Source of the DNA: Dyadobacter sp. 3J3
GTDB lineage: Bacteria; Bacteroidota; Bacteroidia; Cytophagales; Spirosomataceae
Length of the DNA: 64,000 nt
Direction of reading: 5' to 3'
Assembly: GCF_009801115.1 (NCBI RefSeq)
Contig: NZ_VTOL01000012.1
Location: 1 to 64,000 of the forward strand
In this document: one piece after another, positions 34,055-42,561 of the stretch
Position numbering within the stretch: position 1 is the first letter of the stretch
How the letters are laid out: every line of letters starts with the position of its first letter
The notes under the pieces: generated by a model
Seen by the model: only the letters and a program-made list of their open reading frames with translations
The model's database searches: none
Told to the model about the DNA's origin: nothing
Made by a program: the position numbers and the translations under genes

Positions 34055-37000
34055 TCAGAATGTCAAATTTACACCTAATTGGAAAGAACGGGTTTTTGGA
34101 TAAATACCACTCGCATCCAGTCCAAGACTATTTGGTGCCGAAGTACCCGTGTTAAAGTCTCCTTTTACTTCTAATTCAGGATCCACGCCTCGGTATTTCG
34201 TAATAATAAACAAGTTGTTTCCTCCCAGATATATTCTTGCATTAGTCAGATATTTGCTCTCAAGAGACAAGTTGTATCCGATTTGCCAGTTATCAAGCCG
34301 AACATAAGTTCCTTTTTCCAACCAGTAGCTGGACAAAGCGTTAGTACTGAAATTAGCAGGTAATTCACTAACACTTTTCAACATATTGGTTTCAAGAATT
34401 GAACCAGGAATTGAAAGGTTTGAGCGCAAGTTATTAAGGATTTTATTTCCAAAAACACCTCTTACCTGAAAGCTCATATCAAATTTATGGAAACGGAAAC
34501 TGTTTACCCATGCACCAGTGATGTAAGGTTGTGGATTGTCTTTAAAATCTACCTGGGCATCAGCCGGGTTAGTTACTGGGGCTCCACCATCTTTTCCCTC
34601 AAGTAACATTTGTCCTTTGTCATCAAACCCAACAAATTTACCAACGTTATTAAAAGAACCCAAAGGCAATCCAGGAGTCAGTATTGAGGCAAAAACGTTC
34701 GAAAGACCTCTACCTCCAAATGCATTAAAACGAACGATACCCGAATCGAAATCATTGCTTTTCAGACTGATAATTGAGTTTTTGATGTAAGATCCAACAA
34801 GACGACTGGTCCAGTTAAAGTTATCTTTCTCAATAACGGCTCCACCGAAGGATAGTTCAATACCCTTGTTACGCATGGAACCAACGTTGGCCCAGATAAA
34901 GTTGGTAAAGTATTTAACCCCATCCGCAGGAACTGAATATTTGTAAAGCATATCTTCGGTTTTCTTATTGAACAAATCAATAGATCCCGTAAAACGACCT
35001 TTTACAAACTGGAAATCCAAACCAAGGTTCACTTGCTGTACCACTTCCCATTTCAAATTAGGGTTTGTGTTCTGAGTAATTGCGTAACCTGGAAGAAAGT
35101 TGTTGATACTACCATCATAGTACGAAGTTGTTGGGCCATAAAGCTGTAAAGACTGGTAAGGTACCAACCCTTCAGAATTACCGGTTTTACCCCAGCTTGC
35201 CCGTAATTTCAAATAGTTAAATGCATTTGATTTAGGGAAGAATGATTCGTCAGAAATTGTCCATCCCCCAGCAACCGAAGGGAATAAACCCCATTTGTTG
35301 TTAGCACCAAATTTCGAGCTACCATCATAACGTAGTGTACCTGTAAGGTTGTATTTCTCATTTACATTCAAAGTACCGCGTCCGAAGAAAGAAGCAAGCG
35401 TAGTTTTGTTTTTATAAGAACTAACGTAAGAAGTACTTGGTAGAATCAATGATCCTGCTCCAAGACCAAGATTGTTGTACCCAAGACCCGTTGCTACAAA
35501 CTGAGTATTGTTTGCACCGAAACCATCATTGATAATATTCTGGTAAGAATAACCTCCCAATAATGAAAAATTACTCCCTTTATCCCCAAAACCTTTTGTA
35601 TAGGTTGCTGTAAGTTCAAGAAGTTTGTCATTGATCGTTGCAAGAGCTCTTGAGGCCAATCCATTATTAATCTGGAATGCTTTCACTGATCTGTCTCTTG
35701 ACTGGCTGTTGACCTCCTGATCATTTTTAATGGCGCCATTGACACCAAGCACAAAACCGCTGAACAATTCATACTTCATGTTCACGCCTCCAACCAATAC
35801 ATTTTTTTCACGTTTAAAAATTTCATTTTCCTGCATCGCTACGGGATTGTTCAAATCAAAGGCCCCTGGAATTTCATAGTTAGTTCCATCAGCGTTTTTA
35901 ACAGGCAGCGTGGGAAGAAATAATGTTGCGTTGGCAAGAATACCATTATCAGTCAAATCTGAATTTGTATTGGTATAAGAAAGACTGTACTGGATATTCA
36001 AACGATTGTCCAATGCCTTCTGATCCAGGTTTATTCTACCAGTCATACGGTCGAAACCGGTGTTTTTGATAATACCGTTACGGTTGGTATAGTTGATAGA
36101 TCCACGGTATGAGAATGTTGGAGAGCCTCCGGAAATCGCAAGATCATGACTGTTTGTAACACCTCTTCTTGAAATCTGATCCCACCAGTCGGTATTGTAA
36201 TTATTACCGGCTGCATCTTTGGGAAAACGTTGATTGTCAGCAAGCGAAGCTTCTCCTTTAATACGTGTAACCTCAGAAATATAACCTGGACCATCAAGTA
36301 ATTTCAAGTTATTTGAGATTACATCAACACCTACATAATTATTAAAAGTTACTGTCGCTTTACCTGATTTTCCACGTTTTGTTGTGATGATAATTACACC
36401 ATTCGCAGCACGTGAACCGTAAATTGCAGAAGCCGAAGCATCTTTCAATACGTCCATTGATTCAATATCCGTGGGGGAAATTGTAGCAATCGGAACACCG
36501 ATAATACCATCCACAACATACAAAGGATCGCTACCACCGGCCAAAGAAGTATAACCTCTCAAACGAACCGTCGGGCTTGTATTTGGATCACCATTAGGTT
36601 GTGTAATTGTCAAACCTGCAACCCGGCCCTGTATAGCCTGAAGTGGGTTTGGATTGATACCGGAGTTAAAATCCTTTGAAGTTACGGACTGAACAGATCC
36701 TGTTACGTCTTTTCTTTTAGCAGTTCCATATCCAACAACAACCACCTCATCCAATGCTTTAACGTCATCACTTAAAAGTACATCAATTTTAGACTGATTT
36801 CCAATAACAACTTCCTTGGATGTAAAACCGATGAAACTGAAAACGAGCGTTCCATTTTTTTCGGCGGAAATAGTATAATTTCCGTCCATATCTGAGTTTG
36901 CACCTTTCGTAGTTCCTTTTACTGTGATCGATACGCCCGGTAATCCGGCCCCTTTTAGATCCGTCACTTTTCCAGTAACAGGTACCTCCTGCGCATAAGC

Positions 37001-37132
37001 AGCATTGGCAATCGCCAACAGCATGAATACTAAACTTATTTGACAGCATTTAGCAGAAAAAGCTCTCCCTTCGGAGTAAAACGCTCTAAAACGACCAGAC
37101 AATACCTGGCCACACATGGAAAATTTCATCAT
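34055..37132 (-). CDS. SusC/RagA-family TonB-linked outer-membrane transporter
   Basis: About 1025 residues from the ATG at 37130-37132; the frame extends to a GTG at 37168 with no signal-peptide gain. Order: signal segment ending AANAAYAQ-like, CarboxypepD_reg-like domain (VTGKVTDLKGAGLPGVSITVKG), SusC motif (EVVVVGYGTAKRKDVTGSV), plug (RGYTSLAGGSDPLYVVDG, then DVLKDASASAIYGSRAANGV) and barrel. It forms the channel beneath the SusD lid and imports its ligand by TonB energy. No adjacent ECF sigma/anti-sigma pair, hybrid two-component system or SusR is visible, so control is unclear. Confidence 0.94.
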   Translation of the reverse strand: MMKFSMCGQVLSGRFRAFYSEGRAFSAKCCQISLVFMLLAIANAAYAQEVPVTGKVTDLKGAGLPGVSITVKGTTKGANSDMDGNYTISAEKNGTLVFSFIGFTSKEVVIGNQSKIDVLLSDDVKALDEVVVVGYGTAKRKDVTGSVQSVTSKDFNSGINPNPLQAIQGRVAGLTITQPNGDPNTSPTVRLRGYTSLAGGSDPLYVVDGIIGVPIATISPTDIESMDVLKDASASAIYGSRAANGVIIITTKRGKSGKATVTFNNYVGVDVISNNLKLLDGPGYISEVTRIKGEASLADNQRFPKDAAGNNYNTDWWDQISRRGVTNSHDLAISGGSPTFSYRGSINYTNRNGIIKNTGFDRMTGRINLDQKALDNRLNIQYSLSYTNTNSDLTDNGILANATLFLPTLPVKNADGTNYEIPGAFDLNNPVAMQENEIFKREKNVLVGGVNMKYELFSGFVLGVNGAIKNDQEVNSQSRDRSVKAFQINNGLASRALATINDKLLELTATYTKGFGDKGSNFSLLGGYSYQNIINDGFGANNTQFVATGLGYNNLGLGAGSLILPSTSYVSSYKNKTTLASFFGRGTLNVNEKYNLTGTLRYDGSSKFGANNKWGLFPSVAGGWTISDESFFPKSNAFNYLKLRASWGKTGNSEGLVPYQSLQLYGPTTSYYDGSINNFLPGYAITQNTNPNLKWEVVQQVNLGLDFQFVKGRFTGSIDLFNKKTEDMLYKYSVPADGVKYFTNFIWANVGSMRNKGIELSFGGAVIEKDNFNWTSRLVGSYIKNSIISLKSNDFDSGIVRFNAFGGRGLSNVFASILTPGLPLGSFNNVGKFVGFDDKGQMLLEGKDGGAPVTNPADAQVDFKDNPQPYITGAWVNSFRFHKFDMSFQVRGVFGNKILNNLRSNLSIPGSILETNMLKSVSELPANFSTNALSSYWLEKGTYVRLDNWQIGYNLSLESKYLTNARIYLGGNNLFIITKYRGVDPELEVKGDFNTGTSAPNSLGLDASGIYPKTRSFQLGVNLTF

Positions 37133-37209
37133 AGTTAGGTTAATTAAATAATTAAATGTTTCTGCCACTTTCCACCGCCTTATAAAATATCACTTTTGTT
37201 TTGATAAAT

Positions 37210-37236
37210 ATGTATAGAAAATGCAGTTATATACAT
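37210..37236. promoter_or_regulatory. Inverted repeat upstream of susC, candidate regulator site
   Basis: ATGTATA (37210-37216) and TATACAT (37230-37236) are separated by 13 bases and lie about 80 bases before the susC start codon. The arms share TACAT with the palindrome at 32402-32414. In AT-rich DNA this could be accidental. Confidence 0.3.
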
Positions 37237-37520
37237 AATTTCAGAACTAATAGGAATATTATATAAACAGTAACCGAAATTAATATAAATAGTTGAGATA
37301 TTGCAACTGTAAGATGAATAGAATTTTTATTAATTAAATTTTAACCTCAAAAAGTTACTTATCAAATAATTCGTTGATGATTCAAAACAGCTAGGTACCT
37401 AAAAAATAAGATTTGAATATTTTAATTATAAACTGTAATTATCCTAAATTATTGCTTCCCCCGCTCTGATTCTTCCAAACCTTTCTCTAAAAATTTCACG
37501 ATTACATCACTGCTAGTTCG

Positions 37521-37528
37521 TAACTTTG
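37521..37528 (+). promoter_or_regulatory. Bacteroidota -7 element for the FAD/Fe-S oxidoreductase gene
   Basis: TAACTTTG is an exact TAnnTTTG match 32 bases before the ATG at 37560, giving a leader of about 25 bases. The -33 region shows only TTTC. Confidence 0.5.
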
Positions 37529-37559
37529 GTGGAGTTTATTTTCAGTACCCTTTTAGTTT

Positions 37560-40541
37560 ATGGCACCGCATTCTTCCGTTGAAAATTCAGACCTACAATT
37601 ATTAGCCGCCCAGCTTACCGGTGATTTATTTGATGACAATACCATGCGTACTTTGTATGCAACGGATGCATCCGCTTACCGAGAAATGCCGTTGGCTGTG
37701 GCTATTCCTAAAACACTCGATGATATTAAAAAACTGATTGCTTATGCAACCAGTCATAAAATTTCACTGGTTCCCAGAACTGCGGGTACTTCGTTGGCAG
37801 GTCAGGTGGTGGGAAGCGGTATCATTGTAGATACTTCGAAGCATTTTACCAAAATCCTGGAAATAAATGCAGCGGAACGGTATGTAAGAGTTGAGCCTGG
37901 TGTCGTCCGTGATGAATTGAATATGGCTTTAAAACCATACGGACTTTATTTCGGGCCTGAAACATCTACTGCAAACCGTGCCATGATCGGTGGAATGGTT
38001 GGAAATAATTCCTGCGGCTCCAATTCCGTAGTATATGGAAGTACGAGAGAACATTTACTGGAAGTAAAAGCAATTCTGGCGGACGGAAGTGAGGCCACAT
38101 TTTCTACTGAAAGTATCGCTGACTTCAACAAAAAATTACCTAAAAACGGGGTCAATTCTCTAACAGATAAAATTTACGCCAAAACTTTTGAAATTTTATC
38201 AAATCCTGCAAACCAGGCTGAGATAAGAAAGGAATTTCCGAAGCGAAGCGTTGAAAGAAGAAATACAGGTTATGCGCTGGATATGCTTCTGGAAACTGAG
38301 CCTTTCACAGCAGTTTCAGAGCATAGTGATATGCCGGTTGCATTTAATATGTGTAAGCTTATTGCTGGTTCAGAAGGAACACTTTGTTTTTTGACAGAAA
38401 TCAAATTAAACATTATTCCGCTTCCTCCTACTACACAAGGTTTGCTGTGCGCTCATTTTACCTCGATTGATGAAGCATTACGCGCTACAATTCTTGCATT
38501 AAAATATAAACCGCAGGCCGTTGAGCTTATCGACAATTATGTGCTGGAATGCTCCGCCATGAATAAGGAACAAAAGGCCAATGCATTTTTTGTTCAAAAT
38601 ACGGAAGCGGGAGAATATCCGGCTATTCTGGTTGTGGATCTTTCCAGAGAAACCAAAGAAGAAGTGGAGGCATTGGCAGAAGCTCTGAGAATTGATTTCA
38701 TTAATGCCGGTATGGGGTATCATTATCCGCTTTTGTTTGGTGATGATACCAAAAAAATATGGACGCTTAGAAAAGCCGGATTAGGTTTGTTAAGCAATCT
38801 TCCGGGTGACGAAAAAGCGGTTGCTGTGATTGAAGATACCGCGGTGGATGTTTATGATCAGCCTCAATATATTATTGAATTTAATGACATCCTGAAAAAA
38901 CATGGCATGTCTGCGGTTCATTATGCCCATGCTGGCTCAGGAGAATTGCACCTTCGGCCGATTATCAATTTAAAGACAAAAGAAGGCCATCAGCAATTCA
39001 GGACAATCGCGGAGGAAATTGCAACGCTGGTTAAAAAATTCCAGGGCTCACTTTCCGGTGAACATGGGGACGGACGTTTGCGGGGAGAATTTATTCCGCA
39101 AATGGTTGGACAGCATAACTATGAATTGTTCAAGGAAATAAAACGTACCTGGGATCCTCATAATATCCTGAATCCGGGCAAAATCGTCGATACTCCCCCA
39201 ATGGACAGCTTTTTGCGCTATGAGGCAGATCATGTTGTGCCAGAATTCAAAACTTATTTCCGTTTTAAGGATCAGACTATTTTACAGCACGCCGAACAAT
39301 GCAACGGATCGGGTGATTGCCGGAAAACTGAAATGAGCGGTGGCACGATGTGCCCAAGTTTTATGGCGACGCGGAATGAAAAAGATACAACGCGCGCAAG
39401 AGCCAACATTCTGCGGGAAATGCTTACAAATTCTCCCAAAGAAAACCGGTTTGACAATAAAGAAATCAAGGAAGTATATGATCTCTGTCTCGCCTGCAAA
39501 GGCTGTAAGGGAGAATGTCCTTCCAACGTGGATGTTGCCAAACTGAAAATGGAATTTCTTCAGCACTATCATGATGAGCATGGAGTACCGATGCGCTCAT
39601 GGCTGGTTGGGAATTTTTCAAAACTGAATGGCCTGGCAAGTTATGTGCCATGGGCTTATAATTTGATTTATAAAAATGCCCCGCTTCGGAAAATTGCAAA
39701 CAGTATTGTAGGTTTTCATCCTGAGCGTACGATGCCATTATTAAAAAATACGACGCTGCGTGCCTGGTATGATAAAAGAGCAAAAACCAAGAAACCTGCC
39801 AGTCCGTCTGCGCGTCAGGTTTATTTTTTCTGTGATGAGTTTACCAATTTTAATGATGTTGAAATTGGTATAAAAGCGATTATGGTTTTGGAAAAACTGG
39901 GCTACGAAGTAATCATTCCTAATCACGCAACATCCGGCCGGCCTCAGCTTTCAAAAGGATTGTTGAAAGACGCCAAGAAAATTGCCGAAGAAAACATCCG
40001 TTTGTTAAAAGATATTATTTCTCATGATACGCCATTAATCGGTATTGAGCCATCAGCAATCTTAACTTTCCGCGACGAATATCCTGATCTTGTTCGTGAG
40101 GATATGGTTGAAGATGCAAAAAAACTTGCGCTCAATGCTTTGCAGTTTGATGAATTTGTCTCAAGAGAAATTGAGTTGAAACATATTTCGAAAGACTCAT
40201 TCAGTAAAGAAAAACGCGTGATAAAATTACACGGACATTGTCAGCAGAAGGCGATTTCCAGTATGATACCAACGAAAAGAATGCTTTCATTGCCGGAAAA
40301 TTATTCCGTTCAGCTTATTCCTTCGGGATGTTGCGGGATGGCGGGATCTTTCGGGTATGAAAAGGAACATTATGATATTTCCATGCAAATCGGAGAATTG
40401 GTACTGTTCCCAACCGTTCGGAAACAGGCAGATGATGTGATTATCGCCGCGCCCGGAACGAGCTGCCGCCACCAGATCCATGATGGTACGGGACGCAAAG
40501 CGATGCATCCGGCAGAAATATTGTTTGAAGCGTTGGTTTAG
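37560..40541 (+). CDS. FAD- and Fe-S-binding D-2-hydroxyacid dehydrogenase (YdiJ/GlcD-like)
   Basis: 993 residues. An N-terminal PCMH-type FAD-binding domain (LVPRTAGTSLAGQVVGSG, and GPETSTANRAMIGGMVGNN) precedes an FAD-oxidase C-terminal domain ending with GEHGDGRLRGEF. Two 4Fe-4S motifs follow (CNGSGDCRKTEMSGGTMCP and CLACKGCKGECP). Cysteine-rich CCG domain motifs close the protein (GHCQQKAISS and PSGCCGMAGSFG). The same architecture and length occur in E. coli YdiJ, a D-2-hydroxyglutarate dehydrogenase, and in related lactate and glycolate dehydrogenases. It probably oxidises a 2-hydroxyacid and passes electrons to the respiratory chain; the substrate cannot be fixed. It converges on the MFS gene with only 2 bases between stops. 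Confidence 0.9.
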   Translation: MAPHSSVENSDLQLLAAQLTGDLFDDNTMRTLYATDASAYREMPLAVAIPKTLDDIKKLIAYATSHKISLVPRTAGTSLAGQVVGSGIIVDTSKHFTKILEINAAERYVRVEPGVVRDELNMALKPYGLYFGPETSTANRAMIGGMVGNNSCGSNSVVYGSTREHLLEVKAILADGSEATFSTESIADFNKKLPKNGVNSLTDKIYAKTFEILSNPANQAEIRKEFPKRSVERRNTGYALDMLLETEPFTAVSEHSDMPVAFNMCKLIAGSEGTLCFLTEIKLNIIPLPPTTQGLLCAHFTSIDEALRATILALKYKPQAVELIDNYVLECSAMNKEQKANAFFVQNTEAGEYPAILVVDLSRETKEEVEALAEALRIDFINAGMGYHYPLLFGDDTKKIWTLRKAGLGLLSNLPGDEKAVAVIEDTAVDVYDQPQYIIEFNDILKKHGMSAVHYAHAGSGELHLRPIINLKTKEGHQQFRTIAEEIATLVKKFQGSLSGEHGDGRLRGEFIPQMVGQHNYELFKEIKRTWDPHNILNPGKIVDTPPMDSFLRYEADHVVPEFKTYFRFKDQTILQHAEQCNGSGDCRKTEMSGGTMCPSFMATRNEKDTTRARANILREMLTNSPKENRFDNKEIKEVYDLCLACKGCKGECPSNVDVAKLKMEFLQHYHDEHGVPMRSWLVGNFSKLNGLASYVPWAYNLIYKNAPLRKIANSIVGFHPERTMPLLKNTTLRAWYDKRAKTKKPASPSARQVYFFCDEFTNFNDVEIGIKAIMVLEKLGYEVIIPNHATSGRPQLSKGLLKDAKKIAEENIRLLKDIISHDTPLIGIEPSAILTFRDEYPDLVREDMVEDAKKLALNALQFDEFVSREIELKHISKDSFSKEKRVIKLHGHCQQKAISSMIPTKRMLSLPENYSVQLIPSGCCGMAGSFGYEKEHYDISMQIGELVLFPTVRKQADDVIIAAPGTSCRHQIHDGTGRKAMHPAEILFEALV

Positions 40542-40543
40542 GA

Positions 40544-41788
40544 TTATTGTTCTACGTAATCCAGGTCCTTGCCATACGTTTCTTCCATTTTCCAAAGAGA
40601 AAGTAAAGCCAGTATAAAACAAACAATTCCAACACTTGCACCTGCCTGGAGAACACCCCAGTCAGGTTTCAGGAATTGGAAAATGGGTAAGGTTAAAAGT
40701 GTTGTCGCCCGGACATTGTTGGCAACCGAAGTGGTTACAGTTGCACGAAGATTGGTGCCAAATTGTTCGGCCGTGGTGGTAAGGAACATGGCAATATAGC
40801 CAATTGAAAAACCAAGCCAACCGTAACAGATATATAAGGTTGCGGCTGAATTTATTCCTCCGTATAAAAGCACTACCATTCCGGCAAACGTCATCAATAA
40901 CATGATCAAAATGGCTTTTCGTCTTGATTGCAGCCATTGGCTTAAAAAACCGCTAAAAAAATCGCCGGTAACAATTCCTATATACGTATACAGAACGCAG
41001 CTGCCCGCCTGAATATCTCCCGGAACGCCCAGGGCTTTTGCAAATTCATTCCCAAAAGTCGCATAGATTCCGATAACCAGATACGTTGGTAAAGCTATAC
41101 CCATGCAGCGCAGGTAGCGAATTAGTTTTTCACGTTTGGTAAATATCGTCCACCATTGAACGGCTTTAACTTTACTTTCTATTGCTTTTTCAAAAAGGAA
41201 AGATTCAAGTACATTGAAACGCAGCACCAAAAGAACAAGTCCCATACCTCCGCCAATAAAATAAGCTGTGCGCCAATCAGTAAGTTTTACTGCAAAAAAT
41301 GCGGCTATGGCACCCATAAGACCGACGCTCGCAACCACAGAGGCTCCATAACCACGCAAATGTTTTGGAAGAATTTCAGCAATTAAAGTGATTCCTGCAC
41401 CAAGTTCACCGGCAAGTCCCAGACCGGCAATAAAACGAAGGATCGCATATATTTCAACGTTATTGGTAAAACCACATACAATATTGGCAAGCGAATACAT
41501 CAGAATTGATCCAAAAAGTACGGAGCGCCTTCCCATTTTATCACCCCATATTCCCCAGAAGAATCCGCCAATCAATAAACCAGCTTGTTGCCAGTTGTAA
41601 ATCTTTCCTCCAATCGCAGAAATTTCTGCTTCCGACAAACCCAGTTCACGCAAACTTGGCACTCTTACAATATTAAATAACAGCAAATCATATACATCAA
41701 CAAAATAACCCAGCGAGGCCACAATTACCGGCAATGACAGAACAGTACGAAGAGCAGAAGTATTATTTGAAGCAGAAATTGAAGCCAT
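40544..41788 (-). CDS. MFS transporter (metabolite:H+ symporter type)
   Basis: 414 residues with 12 hydrophobic segments. The loop 2-3 motif is seen as GGFFWGIWGDKMGRRSVLFGS, and the region after segment 4 (RFIAGLGLAGELGAGITLIAEILPKHLRG, positions about 117-145) is typical of the sugar/organic acid symporter group. It probably takes up or exports a small organic acid or sugar with protons. Its gene meets the 2-hydroxyacid dehydrogenase tail to tail without a terminator, so transcripts may overlap. A joint role is possible but not demonstrated. Confidence 0.88.
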   Translation of the reverse strand: MASISASNNTSALRTVLSLPVIVASLGYFVDVYDLLLFNIVRVPSLRELGLSEAEISAIGGKIYNWQQAGLLIGGFFWGIWGDKMGRRSVLFGSILMYSLANIVCGFTNNVEIYAILRFIAGLGLAGELGAGITLIAEILPKHLRGYGASVVASVGLMGAIAAFFAVKLTDWRTAYFIGGGMGLVLLVLRFNVLESFLFEKAIESKVKAVQWWTIFTKREKLIRYLRCMGIALPTYLVIGIYATFGNEFAKALGVPGDIQAGSCVLYTYIGIVTGDFFSGFLSQWLQSRRKAILIMLLMTFAGMVVLLYGGINSAATLYICYGWLGFSIGYIAMFLTTTAEQFGTNLRATVTTSVANNVRATTLLTLPIFQFLKPDWGVLQAGASVGIVCFILALLSLWKMEETYGKDLDYVEQ

Positions 41789-41851
41789 ATGTATTGATCG
41801 GAAATCTTATCGTAAGTAAAAGGAGTTTTCATTAAAGTAAAACAAATTCAC

Positions 41852-42259
41852 CTAATCATCTACCGGTTTTCTTCGCATGGATTTTACAGTCGATTTTCTT
41901 TGTTTGCCAGCCAGCCTTTCCAGTTTCGAAGCCAGTGTAGGGCGGGTAGCTCTTCTTTTTTTCTGGACAAAAAATGCTTGTTGAATGAGTTTGTTAAATT
42001 TCTCAACAACCTTCTCCTTATTTGCCAACTGAGAACGTTCCGTTTGGTGATACATGACCAAAACATTTTCATTGGTCAGTTTCGAACTTAACTTTTCGAT
42101 AAGCGTCTGTTTTTCCTCATCATTCAGCAATGCCGAATTAGGAATATCAAACCGCAGCTCTACTTTTGTTTCTACTTTATTTACATTTTGCCCTCCGCTC
42201 CCACCGCTTCTTGCAGTTTGAAAAACAAGCTCATTATGTAATTTCTCAGGGTTTATCAT
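41852..42259 (-). CDS. arfB: Alternative ribosome-rescue factor ArfB (peptidyl-tRNA hydrolase)
   Basis: 135 residues from the ATG at 42257-42259; a GTG one codon upstream is possible. The catalytic GGQ motif is at residues 22-24 (SGGSGGQNVNKVET). The C-terminal tail is strongly basic (KKRRATRPTLASKLERLAGK, then MRRKPVDD) as needed to enter the empty mRNA channel of a stalled ribosome. It releases the nascent chain from non-stop complexes. It lacks release-factor codon-recognition domains. It stands alone between the MFS gene and a long spacer. Confidence 0.95.
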   Translation of the reverse strand: MINPEKLHNELVFQTARSGGSGGQNVNKVETKVELRFDIPNSALLNDEEKQTLIEKLSSKLTNENVLVMYHQTERSQLANKEKVVEKFNKLIQQAFFVQKKRRATRPTLASKLERLAGKQRKSTVKSMRRKPVDD

Positions 42260-42561
42260 CACTTAAATGTAAAATGTGTTAACGCGTGTTAATGTGTATA
42301 CCAATATAACCAGTTTTTACGCTTACAAAACGATTATATTTCCGGTCAACTTTCTTGTAAATGGATAACAAATAATTACAAAGCATTGTTATACAAATAA
42401 TTATAATAAATTTAAGAAGACTTTATTCTGTAAATATATTTTTAAATACGGGAAAGGAACAATTTTGACTGATTTCCCTACTTTAAACCCGGTTAAACCT
42501 GTTTCTAATTTTTCTGTCAAACAATTGATTTTAAAAACGAAAACTATTAATCCATACAGCC
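42260..42561. other. 302-base divergent intergenic region
   Basis: This non-coding AT-rich spacer lies between arfB (minus) and the DUF6600-like gene (plus). A CAATTTTG at about 42461-42468 resembles the -7 element but lacks the leading T. No clear hairpin is seen, and no other feature is supported. Confidence 0.45.

Larger units (their letters stand above)
37133..37559. other. 427-base divergent intergenic region upstream of susC and the FAD/Fe-S gene
   Basis: Very AT-rich and non-coding. It contains an inverted repeat at 37210-37236 on the susC side and a -7 element at 37521-37528 for the plus-strand gene. No clear TAnnTTTG is seen for susC, which suggests an alternative sigma factor or an activator-dependent promoter. 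Confidence 0.55.
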
